8,090 bases of DNA from Natrialbaceae archaeon (GTDB lineage: Archaea > Halobacteriota > Halobacteria > Halobacteriales > Natrialbaceae): contig PUKM01000244.1 of NCBI GenBank assembly GCA_003552325.1, positions 1 through 8,090 of the forward strand, read 5' to 3'. The notes below the pieces were generated by a model. It searched no databases. It was not told the DNA's origin and saw only the letters and a program-made list of their open reading frames with translations. A program made the position numbers and the translations under genes. Positions 1-6,051 of this stretch are shown piece by piece; positions within the stretch are counted from its first letter, which is position 1; each line of letters begins with the position of its first letter.

Positions 1-189
1 CGATGATGCGCCAGATGTTCGGCAGAGAATAACGATTCTCGCCACTTCTTTCGGATCTATCGTCGCCTCGAGCCATCGCCCCGATGAAATGCCGGGGAGC
101 CGAGAGTGGCAGAATCAGTCGCATGCGAACGCCACACACGCCGTCTCGGATCCAACACCTTTGTATCGGAGTATTCCGGAGGGAGATAC
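1..189. other. Upstream region of the oxidoreductase gene, no confident gene
   Basis: No gene is supported here. The stretch holds a perfect 6-bp inverted repeat (GAGAAT at 25-30, ATTCTC at 35-40, 4-base spacer) and a GC-rich one (CCCCG at 79-83, CGGGG at 93-97). A plus-strand frame is open from base 2 to a TGA at 191-193, which overlaps the ATG at 190 as ATGA. Its codon use (AGA, ATA, CCT) is unlike the genes here and it has no good start. On the minus strand, a frame from an ATG at 76 stays open to the left edge (25 codons, about MARGDDRSERSGENRYSLPN). It could be the N-terminus of a divergent gene, but it is too short to judge. Confidence 0.3.
178..185 (+). promoter_or_regulatory. Shine-Dalgarno site fixing the oxidoreductase start
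   Basis: GGAGGGAG lies 4 bases before the ATG at 190. It matches the anti-Shine-Dalgarno CCTCC end of archaeal 16S rRNA. It favours 190 over the longer in-frame start at 106, whose extra 28 residues do not resemble the family and precede the beta-strand that normally opens these proteins. A TATA-like TTTGTAT at 160-166 would predict a start of transcription near 190, which fits poorly with a used Shine-Dalgarno site, so the real promoter may lie further upstream. Confidence 0.7.
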
Positions 190-1344
190 ATGACAGAGAA
201 CGTCGTCGTGCTCGGTTCCGGCTATGCCGGGGCTGGGGCGATCAAGTCGTTGCAATCGTCCCTCGACAATCGGATACGTCTCACCTGGATTTCTGACGTC
301 GATTATCATCTCGTTTTGCACGAATCACACCGGGTTATCCGCGATCCAGCGGTTCGAACCGATATCACGATACCTGTCTCCGATATCACTGCTCCGTCGA
401 CGGAATTTATTCAGGATTCGGTGACCGCCATCGACACTGAATCGCAGGTCGTGAGTCTCGAGGACGGCGACGATATCGACTACGATTACGTGTTAGTGGC
501 ACTCGGGAGCGACACCGCGTACTACGGGATCCCGGGTCTCGCCGAGCACTCATTGACACTCAAAAGCCTGGATGACGCCCTGGAGATTCACGAGCAGGTG
601 GCAGCGGCAAGTAAGGAGGCAACGCGTGGTGACCCTGCCCAGGTCGTCATCGGTGGGGCGGGCTTGTCGGGTATCCAGACCGCGGGTGAAATCGCCGAAT
701 ACCGCGATGCCCATCGCGCCCCAATCGAGATCCATCTGGTCGAAGCACTCGACGAAATCTTCCCGGGGAACGATCCCGAAATCCAGCAGGCGCTCCGATC
801 ACTGCTCGAGAAGGCCGGCGTTCGAATTCATACCGACGATCCGATTACGGAGGCCCAGGCCGACGTGATCCACTTCGATGAGGGCGAGCCACTCGAGTAC
901 GACGTCTTCGTGTGGACTGGCGGCATCACTGGACGGGATGCACTCGATGGGGCGGCACTCGAGAATCAACACAACCGTGTCACGACCGAGGCGAACTTCC
1001 AAACGACGGACGAGCGGGTGTTCGCCATCGGGGACTGTGCGATCATCGATCAAGGTGAGCAGCCAGCTCCACCGACGGCCCAGGCAGCCTGGCAGGCGGC
1101 TGAAGTAATCGGCGAAAATATCGCTCGAGCGATCGATAACCGGCCACTCAAGACCTGGGAATACGACGACAAAGGGACGGTGGTTTCCGTCGGCGACAAA
1201 GCCGTTGCTCACGACGTCAAGATGCTGCCAGTGAATACGTTCGGTGGTATCCCGGCGAAGAACTTGAAGAAGATCATTGCCGCACGGTGGATCGCGACGT
1301 TGACGTCCTGGAACCGGGCTCGAAAGGCGTGGTCTGTGCTCTAA
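190..1344 (+). CDS. FAD/NAD(P)-dependent oxidoreductase, NDH-2-like
   Basis: This 384-residue flavoprotein most likely passes electrons from NAD(P)H to a quinone or similar acceptor on the inner face of the membrane. The two-dinucleotide-domain fold is visible. An FAD-binding GxGxxG (GSGYAG) lies at residues 9-14, right after the first beta-strand. A second GxGxxG (GAGLSG) for NAD(P)H is at 156-161. The FAD-contacting GD of VFAIGDC is at 281-282. The C-terminus, from about residue 350, is rich in Lys/Arg, Trp and hydrophobic residues (KNLKKIIAARWIA). That resembles the amphipathic membrane-attachment end of type II NADH dehydrogenases. No redox-active CxxC is seen, which argues against the thioredoxin-reductase type; sulfide:quinone reductase cannot be fully excluded. 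The next gene begins 24 bases later and is probably co-transcribed. Family assignment is firm; the exact substrate is inference. Confidence 0.85.
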   Translation: MTENVVVLGSGYAGAGAIKSLQSSLDNRIRLTWISDVDYHLVLHESHRVIRDPAVRTDITIPVSDITAPSTEFIQDSVTAIDTESQVVSLEDGDDIDYDYVLVALGSDTAYYGIPGLAEHSLTLKSLDDALEIHEQVAAASKEATRGDPAQVVIGGAGLSGIQTAGEIAEYRDAHRAPIEIHLVEALDEIFPGNDPEIQQALRSLLEKAGVRIHTDDPITEAQADVIHFDEGEPLEYDVFVWTGGITGRDALDGAALENQHNRVTTEANFQTTDERVFAIGDCAIIDQGEQPAPPTAQAAWQAAEVIGENIARAIDNRPLKTWEYDDKGTVVSVGDKAVAHDVKMLPVNTFGGIPAKNLKKIIAARWIATLTSWNRARKAWSVL

Positions 1345-1368
1345 GAGTCGGTCCTCGGGTATTCCCTC

Positions 1369-1983
1369 GTGAGTTATTCGACATTCGCTGTGGTGGATGC
1401 TGGTCACCTCGAGACGCTGGTGGCCCTGCTGGCAAGTGGTGAACACATCAGTTATCAGGTGCTGACATCGGTCTCTGATCTCGCGATAGCACTGCTCACG
1501 GATGTAGAGGGGTGGGTCCGGACGACACTCGAGCGTGCAGGTGGCCCGCTTCAGTACTTCCTGATCTTTCTGTTCGCGGCTATCCCGTGGTTTGAAATCC
1601 TGCTGGTGATTCCAATCGGGATTGCCCTGGGTCTCAATCCCCTTCTTGTCGGCGTCTTCGCATTCGTCGGCAACGCACTGCCGATTTATGGCATCGTCAT
1701 CGGCTACGAACGGCTCTCTGCGTGGCTCGAGGCTCGTCGAGGAAGCGATTCGTCGGGGTCGAAAAAACGCGCGGTGGCCGTCTGGAATCGGTATGGGCTG
1801 CCGGGGCTGGCCTTGTGCTCTCCCATCGTCACTGGGGTGCACCTCGCGGCGCTCATCGCGCTCGGGCTGGGTGCTCGAGGGCGGGATACACTGGTCTGGA
1901 TGACGGTCGCTATCGGCCTGTGGACGGTCGTTATCGTCGTGCTTTCGGTCATTGGCCTCGAAGCACTCGGATTCGGTACTTAG
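1369..1983 (+). CDS. Small multidrug export-family membrane protein
   Basis: A 204-residue integral membrane protein matching the 'putative small multi-drug export protein' family (Pfam PF06695), whose transport role is poorly established. Likely membrane segments are at about residues 61-86, 88-112, 142-167 and 174-198, with a charged loop at about 113-140. Recognisable conserved stretches are AAIPWFEILLVIPIGIALGL (70-89), GNALPIY (101-107) and YGLPGLALCSPIVTGVHLAA (142-161), the last with Pro and Gly inside the membrane. The GTG start at 1369 has no Shine-Dalgarno site and no TATA box at the right distance. Expression therefore probably depends on the flavoprotein transcript 24 bases upstream. 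The first 40 or so residues are weakly conserved in appearance, so the true start could be further in. Nothing in the sequence shows what is exported. Confidence 0.8.
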   Translation: MSYSTFAVVDAGHLETLVALLASGEHISYQVLTSVSDLAIALLTDVEGWVRTTLERAGGPLQYFLIFLFAAIPWFEILLVIPIGIALGLNPLLVGVFAFVGNALPIYGIVIGYERLSAWLEARRGSDSSGSKKRAVAVWNRYGLPGLALCSPIVTGVHLAALIALGLGARGRDTLVWMTVAIGLWTVVIVVLSVIGLEALGFGT

Positions 1984-2238
1984 CGACTAGGTTTGCACAT
2001 TTTGCTGGTCACCCGTTTCGGGCGTTGCCAACACCAGAGGGAGTCGTCCTGAGGAGGCCCACAGCACACCTCCGGAAAAGGATGTCGACCGGGTAGCGCT
2101 GGGTATGCCGCCGACTCGTGGAGAGGCGGGATAACTCTATGGACTGTACGGACAGACCGCATTCCATTCGGCACAGCGGTGAAGAACACTGACTGCCCCT
2201 GCCGTGCCCTTTAGGAGCCTCGAGTCCGTACTCGTCCT
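1984..2238. other. Non-coding stretch with small inverted repeats
   Basis: This gap holds no credible gene. It contains a nested fold near the preceding stop: CTGGT at 2005-2009 pairs with ACCAG at 2033-2037 and encloses CCCG-TTT-CGGG at 2012-2022. A second possible stem is GGAGG at 2053-2057 with CCTCC at 2069-2073. The first could help end the upstream transcript; the T-rich bases at 1991-2004 precede it rather than follow it. It also holds one of only two CTAG tetramers in the window (1987-1990). The promoter of the J-domain gene lies at its right end. Confidence 0.4.
2208..2216 (+). promoter_or_regulatory. TATA-like box for the J-domain gene
   Basis: CCTTTAGGA is centred about 27 bases before the GTG at 2239. 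That is the spacing at which archaeal transcription would begin on or near the start codon, giving a leaderless mRNA. No Shine-Dalgarno site is present, which agrees with leaderless translation. The match to the haloarchaeal TATA consensus is moderate. Confidence 0.45.
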
Positions 2239-2778
2239 GTGCAACAGTCGCCGATCGTACTGCTCATGGCCGCGTCGTTCGCCGGGATGACAGCACTCCT
2301 TGCGATCACCGCCATTGTCATCGGGTCGCCGGTTGCCTTCCTCGTTGCGCTCCCACTCGGTGTGACGGCGTATTTTATGTATTATCACGGCAGTGGCAAG
2401 CTCCTCGAGCGAATGTATCAGCGGCGGCTGCGGACCCAACAGCGTCGTCAGCGACAGCGAGGGAGACAGACCGGTGGGTTCGGTGCGGGACCACGCTCGC
2501 GTGGGCGTGCTCGAACGCGACACGAGCGGGACGCTCGTTACGGTCAGTACGGCTGGGAGGGAACGACTCGTGGCGATCCTCGAGATCGGGCCCCCTCGAC
2601 CTCGAGCGGCCCATCGATGCGCGAGGCTCGATCAGTACTCGGTGTTGACGCTGCGGCGGATCAGGACTCGATCAAGCAGGCATATCGCGAACGGGTGAAA
2701 GAAACACACCCCGACCGCGGCGGTGACGAGACCGAGTTCAAGCGGATTACGGCCGCCTACGACGTGTTGCGTGAGTAA
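2239..2778 (+). CDS. Membrane-anchored J-domain (DnaJ-like) protein
   Basis: A 179-residue protein with three parts. Two hydrophobic segments at about residues 6-28 and 31-49 form a short membrane hairpin. A long Arg/Gln/Gly-rich linker covers about 56-124. A C-terminal J domain covers about 127-179. The J domain has SVLGV, helix II (SIKQAYRERVKETHPD) with the HPD tripeptide at 157-159 that stimulates the Hsp70 (DnaK) ATPase, and helix III (EFKRITAAYDVL). It lacks the Gly/Phe region, zinc-finger and substrate-binding domains of full DnaJ. It is therefore a type C J-protein, probably recruiting DnaK to the inner membrane face. No dnaK or grpE is adjacent. The GTG start is chosen because the TATA-like box sits about 27 bases upstream; the next Met is at residue 10, inside the first membrane segment. 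The linker is strongly basic, which is odd for a haloarchaeal protein. Confidence 0.85.
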   Translation: MQQSPIVLLMAASFAGMTALLAITAIVIGSPVAFLVALPLGVTAYFMYYHGSGKLLERMYQRRLRTQQRRQRQRGRQTGGFGAGPRSRGRARTRHERDARYGQYGWEGTTRGDPRDRAPSTSSGPSMREARSVLGVDAAADQDSIKQAYRERVKETHPDRGGDETEFKRITAAYDVLRE

Positions 2779-2787
2779 TCGCTCACG
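2770..2787 (+). terminator. Possible hairpin across the J-domain gene stop codon
   Basis: CGTGAG at 2770-2775 and CTCACG at 2782-2787 form a perfect 6-bp stem. Its 6-base loop carries the TAA stop (2776-2778). It may mark or protect the transcript end before the next promoter. No long T tract follows, so terminator function is only a suggestion. Confidence 0.3.
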
Positions 2788-2832
2788 TCTCGAGCACGTT
2801 CTTATGTCATGTGTTGACACGAGACGAGAAGG

Positions 2833-2841
2833 CTTTTATTA
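2833..2841 (+). promoter_or_regulatory. TATA box for the GTPase gene, likely leaderless
   Basis: CTTTTATTA follows a purine-rich stretch (CGAGAAGG, 2825-2832) that fits a BRE element. Its centre is about 26 bases before the ATG at 2863, so transcription should start at or next to the start codon. There is no Shine-Dalgarno site, as expected for a leaderless haloarchaeal message. Upstream at 2805-2819 is an inverted repeat (TGTCA, 5 bases, TGACA) that could bind a regulator. Confidence 0.7.
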
Positions 2842-2862
2842 CGTGCCTCGCTACGGGCGCGT

Positions 2863-4464
2863 ATGAGCCGTGACCGGGCCGTTCTCGAGCAGGCCCTGGA
2901 ACGTGGCGAACAGGACGGCGGCAACGTCGAGTTCAAAGAACGACTCCTCGAGTCGGTCCACCTCGAGGGCGGTCGTCGTGAGAGTTTGGCCGCCCAATTG
3001 CGCCATCGGGTGTTATCTGGCGATGGAGAAGCGACGTACGTGATCGGGGTGACTGACGATGGTGGGCTCGCTGGTATCGACGCCAACACGTTCTCTGAAT
3101 CGATGGACGTCCTCTCGCTACTCGCCGAGGAGGCGGAGTGTCACATTGCGGACGTCGAAACGTGGGGGGTACGCGGCGGACTGGTCGGCGTCGCGATGAT
3201 CCAGGAAGGAGCAGTGCTCGAGACGGACGATCAACACGTCGTTATCGGGACAGCGGGTCACGTCGATCACGGGAAAAGCACGCTCGTTGGGTCGTTAGTA
3301 ACGGGCCGCCCGGACGACGGGGATGGTGCCACACGGGCGTTCCTCGACGTCCAGCCCCACGAGGTCGAACGTGGGTTGTCTGCTGACCTTTCGTATGCAG
3401 TCTACGGGTTCGACGACGACGGCCCAGTCCACGTCCGCAACCCAAACCGCAAGCAGGATCGGGCCGCCGTCGTCGAGGAGGCTGATCGGCTGGTGTCGTT
3501 CGTCGACACCGTCGGACACGAGCCGTGGCTTCGGACAACGATTCGTGGCCTCGTTGGGCAGAAACTCGACTACGGTCTGTTGACCATCGCCGCCGACGAC
3601 GGCCCGACACGGACCACACGTGAGCATTTGGGTGTGTTACTCGCAACCGAACTCCCGACGATCGTCGCCATCACGAAAACGGATCTGGTCGACGACGACC
3701 GAATCGAATCACTCGTCCTGGAGGTCGAACGTCTGTTACGGGAGGTGGGTAAATCCCCACTGCGGGTGAGCCGTCACGGCGTCGACGCTGCAATCGACGA
3801 GATTGGGGAGACTGTCGTCCCGATCGTCGAGACGAGTGCGATCACGATGGATGGACTCGACGTCCTCGATGAGTTGTTCGACCGATTACCGAAGACCTCG
3901 AGCGACGAGGGAGCGTTCCGGATGTACGTCGACCGAAGCTATTCCGTCACGGGTGTGGGTGCAGTTGCCTCGGGCACCGTCATGCGCGGCGAAGTCGAAG
4001 CCGGAGACAGCTTGTTGTTGGGGCCGATGCCCGACGGACAGTTCAGGGAGGTCGAGGTTCGGTCGATCGAGATGCACTACCACCGCGTCGATCGGGCGAG
4101 CGCCGGGCGTATCGTCGGTGTCGCGCTCAAGGGCGTCAAAGAAGCCGAAATCGAGCGCGGCATGGTCCTCCTGCCGGTCGATGCAGAACCAGTGCCGGTC
4201 CGGTCGTTCGAGGCCGAGGTCATGGTGCTCAATCATCCGACCCGGATCGGAGACGGCTACGAACCGGTTGTCCACCTCGAGACGATCGGCGAGGCGGCGT
4301 CATTCTCGCCCGAAAACGGTCGTCTGTTGCCCGGAGACCGGGGGAAGACCCGGGTGACGTTCAAATTCCGTCCGTATCTGATCGAGAAAGGACAGAAGTT
4401 CGTCTTCCGCGAGGGTCGTTCGAAAGGCGTTGGCACCGTGACGGACGTGTTCCCGGTGGATTGA
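2863..4464 (+). CDS. GTPBP1-type translational GTPase (EF-1A-related)
   Basis: A 533-residue GTPase of the GTPBP1/GTPBP2 branch of EF-Tu/EF-1A-related factors. The first 125 residues form an N-terminal region with NVEFKERL and ATYVIGVTDDGGLAGI, as seen in archaeal and eukaryotic GTPBP1 proteins. The G domain follows: P-loop GHVDHGKST (132-140), switch I region RGLSADLS (170-177), DTVGH (215-219) with the His equivalent to the EF-Tu catalytic His, TKTD (271-274) for guanine, and TSAIT (324-328). Beta-barrel domain II starts at about 345 (YSVTGVGAVASGTVMRG), and domain III fills about 440-533, ending in REGRSKGVGTV. All motifs needed for GTP hydrolysis look intact. Eukaryotic relatives are linked to ribosome rescue and mRNA decay; the archaeal role is unproven. 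Its own strong promoter suggests a single-gene transcript. Its end faces the minus-strand pair with only 14 bases between. Confidence 0.88.
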   Translation: MSRDRAVLEQALERGEQDGGNVEFKERLLESVHLEGGRRESLAAQLRHRVLSGDGEATYVIGVTDDGGLAGIDANTFSESMDVLSLLAEEAECHIADVETWGVRGGLVGVAMIQEGAVLETDDQHVVIGTAGHVDHGKSTLVGSLVTGRPDDGDGATRAFLDVQPHEVERGLSADLSYAVYGFDDDGPVHVRNPNRKQDRAAVVEEADRLVSFVDTVGHEPWLRTTIRGLVGQKLDYGLLTIAADDGPTRTTREHLGVLLATELPTIVAITKTDLVDDDRIESLVLEVERLLREVGKSPLRVSRHGVDAAIDEIGETVVPIVETSAITMDGLDVLDELFDRLPKTSSDEGAFRMYVDRSYSVTGVGAVASGTVMRGEVEAGDSLLLGPMPDGQFREVEVRSIEMHYHRVDRASAGRIVGVALKGVKEAEIERGMVLLPVDAEPVPVRSFEAEVMVLNHPTRIGDGYEPVVHLETIGEAASFSPENGRLLPGDRGKTRVTFKFRPYLIEKGQKFVFREGRSKGVGTVTDVFPVD

Positions 4465-4478
4465 GGCGGTCTATCGGT

Positions 4479-4985
4479 TTACATAGGGCTCGAGCTCGAG
4501 GACACTACATACCCCTCATCTCCCCGTTCTGCGAGCCCGAACAACACACACCACTCGAGCAACCGTCGTACCCGTTCCCCCCAGGTCTCCTCTAAGCGGT
4601 GGCGGTGTTTGAACTGTTCGTAGGCTGGCACCGTTTCACGAAACCGCTCGAACACGGTTTCGGCTGCCAGCGGTCTCTCCGCCTGGTCGAGGATTTCGAG
4701 GACTTTTCTGGCCCCGTACACCCGCTCGAGAAAGGCCATCTCGAGGGCGTCTGGATCGGGGTCCCTTCGGATGCGGTAAAATCCGCGATCGGTCTCAGCT
4801 GCGAGCTCAAGGGCTCGCAAAAACGTGAGCCAGGTTCGGGCCTCGTCACGCGGGCTGATCTCCGTTCGGCGCATGATCCGGGCACAACAGTCGTCTTCGG
4901 TGCCCGGCACTGGTGGAACGGCCTGATGAACCGTTTCGACGTACGCGAGCGATTCCGGTGGCTCCGGGACCAGTTTGAATTGCAT
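4479..4985 (-). CDS. Unrecognised acidic protein, possible winged-helix end
   Basis: A 168-residue soluble, charged protein that I do not recognise by family. Residues 30-62 form a charged helical stretch containing a Cys pair (C33-C34) and IMRRTEISPRDEARTWLTFL. Residues 88-162 read like a winged-helix fold: helices at about 92-103 and 107-119, a long helix at 132-149, then GLAERGDEGYVVS, which resembles the beta-hairpin wing. It ends in five serines and PM. The ATG at 4985 lies 3 bases after the mch stop, so the two genes are almost certainly translated from one mRNA and may be coupled. A regulator or partner of Mch or of C1 metabolism is possible but only inferred from position. Its normal high-GC codon use and acidic composition support a real haloarchaeal gene. 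Confidence 0.75.
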   Translation of the reverse strand: MQFKLVPEPPESLAYVETVHQAVPPVPGTEDDCCARIMRRTEISPRDEARTWLTFLRALELAAETDRGFYRIRRDPDPDALEMAFLERVYGARKVLEILDQAERPLAAETVFERFRETVPAYEQFKHRHRLEETWGERVRRLLEWCVLFGLAERGDEGYVVSSSSSPM

Positions 4986-4988
4986 CGT

Positions 4989-5936
4989 TCAGTCGGCTTT
5001 GTCCTCGAGCCCGAAAGACGTGGCGAGGACGGATTCGTCGGTCGATCCGTACTGGTAGGTCGGGCCACCGAGGACGTCGATGGTGACCGCCGCAGGGCCG
5101 AACAGCGACGCTGGGGTTTCCTCGAACGACCAGCCCTGGTCGTCGAATACCTCGACGAACGGTCGCCCGTACTCGGTGCTCGCCTCCGAGATGACGCGGT
5201 TGAACGCATCGAAATCTTCACGCACGACGAGGTGTGCCGTCCCGCCGTAGGCGATGGCATCGTTGGCGCGGCCGATGGCTGTCTCCTCATCGGCCGGAAC
5301 TGGTGGGACCGGCGCCCGCCCCGTCGCCGAGACGATATCGAGTGGGTTGTAGCCGAGTTCGGTCAGGTTGAACGTCGCCAGTTCGGCGACCCGTGTGGCG
5401 TTCGTCACGCTCCCGACGAGGCTCGCACTCGAGAACGCGAGCAAAAAGACACCGCTCACTTCGACTTCGGCGAGGTCGGCGACCTGCTCGGCTGCGCTGA
5501 CTGTCGGGGCCTGCTCGCTTTCGACGGCGAGTGCCGTCAAGTCGAAGGCGTCGGTGTACCCAATTCGCTGAAACTCCGTTTCCTGTGCGACGAGCGCTCG
5601 AGCGGGGCCGCTGCCGAGGCCTTCGAAGTCGTCAGTCGTCACCTCCCAACTGGCCTTTTGTGCACAGAGCAGCGCTAATGCGGGCTGATCAGTCGACAGT
5701 TCGACGTACGGAAGTGGAACTCCGGCGACCGTCCCGAGGTCGCGCCCCGGTGTGGCCAGTCCTGCGGTCTGTATTTCCGTGCACAATAGCCCGGCCTCGA
5801 TGCCACCGTCGAACTCGAGCCCGAAGTCGACGACAGTGGCCTCGTTCTCGAGCTCGTAGGCCCCGATATTTAACTCCTCAGCGAACTCGAGGGCTTCGTC
5901 GACGAGTTCGATCGCCAGTCGGTTGAGACTCTCCAT
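4989..5936 (-). CDS. mch: Methenyltetrahydromethanopterin cyclohydrolase (Mch)
   Basis: A 315-residue protein matching archaeal Mch (EC 3.5.4.27; Pfam PF02289) over its whole usual length. In methanogens Mch interconverts N5-formyl- and N5,N10-methenyl-tetrahydromethanopterin. Family stretches seen in order are NRLAIELVDEAL (5-16), GGIEAGLLCTEIQTAGLAT (44-61), TDQPALALLCAQKASWEV (82-99), a Ser/Val-rich SASLVGSVTNATRVAEL stretch, SATGRAPVPPVP (near 205-215), and GRANDAIAYGGTAHLVV (near 223-240). Methanogenesis is absent from haloarchaea, which are reported to use folate-type C1 carriers. The substrate is thus probably a methenyl/formyl-tetrahydrofolate or a related pterin, for purine or one-carbon metabolism; that is inference. 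The ATG at 5936 fits the family N-terminus. The 168-residue protein follows 3 bases after the stop. Confidence 0.92.
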   Translation of the reverse strand: MESLNRLAIELVDEALEFAEELNIGAYELENEATVVDFGLEFDGGIEAGLLCTEIQTAGLATPGRDLGTVAGVPLPYVELSTDQPALALLCAQKASWEVTTDDFEGLGSGPARALVAQETEFQRIGYTDAFDLTALAVESEQAPTVSAAEQVADLAEVEVSGVFLLAFSSASLVGSVTNATRVAELATFNLTELGYNPLDIVSATGRAPVPPVPADEETAIGRANDAIAYGGTAHLVVREDFDAFNRVISEASTEYGRPFVEVFDDQGWSFEETPASLFGPAAVTIDVLGGPTYQYGSTDESVLATSFGLEDKAD

Positions 5937-5961
5937 ACCCTGGCTCTACAGCCTCCCCATT

Positions 5962-5998
5962 CAAACCGTTTGTCAGTATGGTCCGTTGTTGGTAAAAG
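5962..5998 (-). promoter_or_regulatory. Likely mch promoter with palindrome near the start site
   Basis: Read on the minus strand, CTTTTACC (5998-5991) is a plausible TATA box. It would place the transcription start near 5967 and leave a leader of about 30 bases. A GGGGAGG (5958-5952) in that leader is purine-rich like a Shine-Dalgarno site but lies 15 bases before the ATG, rather far. CAAAC-C-GTTTG (5962-5972), a palindrome around a central base, covers the predicted start site and could be an operator. Confidence 0.4.
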
Positions 5999-6051
5999 AC
6001 GTCTCGGATGCTGTGGATCAGACGGTCCCTCGTTGGTGAGCCTGTCCGGCC

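Noticed and set aside
799..1842. Long minus-strand open frame (347 codons) opposite the flavoprotein and export-family genes
   Set aside because: It spans the antisense of two well-supported genes, is rich in His, Arg, Cys and Pro, and shows no domain. It is a typical mirror frame of GC-rich coding DNA.
1980..2189. Minus-strand open frame (69 codons) in the gap before the J-domain gene
   Set aside because: The product is rich in Cys, Pro, Arg and Trp and poor in acidic residues, unlike haloarchaeal proteins, and I see no promoter or ribosome site for it.
2139..2192. Tiny plus-strand frame (17 codons) before the J-domain gene
   Set aside because: Too short to judge, no ribosome site, and the J-domain gene probably has its own start of transcription downstream of it.
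4599..5678. Long plus-strand open frame (359 codons) opposite mch and the 168-residue-protein gene
   Set aside because: It mirrors two real minus-strand genes, crosses their junction, and its product is Arg/Trp-rich with no family likeness.
5974..5981. Octamer CAGTATGG before mch that recurs on the opposite strand at 7244-7251 before the oxidoreductase gene
   Set aside because: Eight bases with differing context and different positions relative to the promoters; most likely chance.
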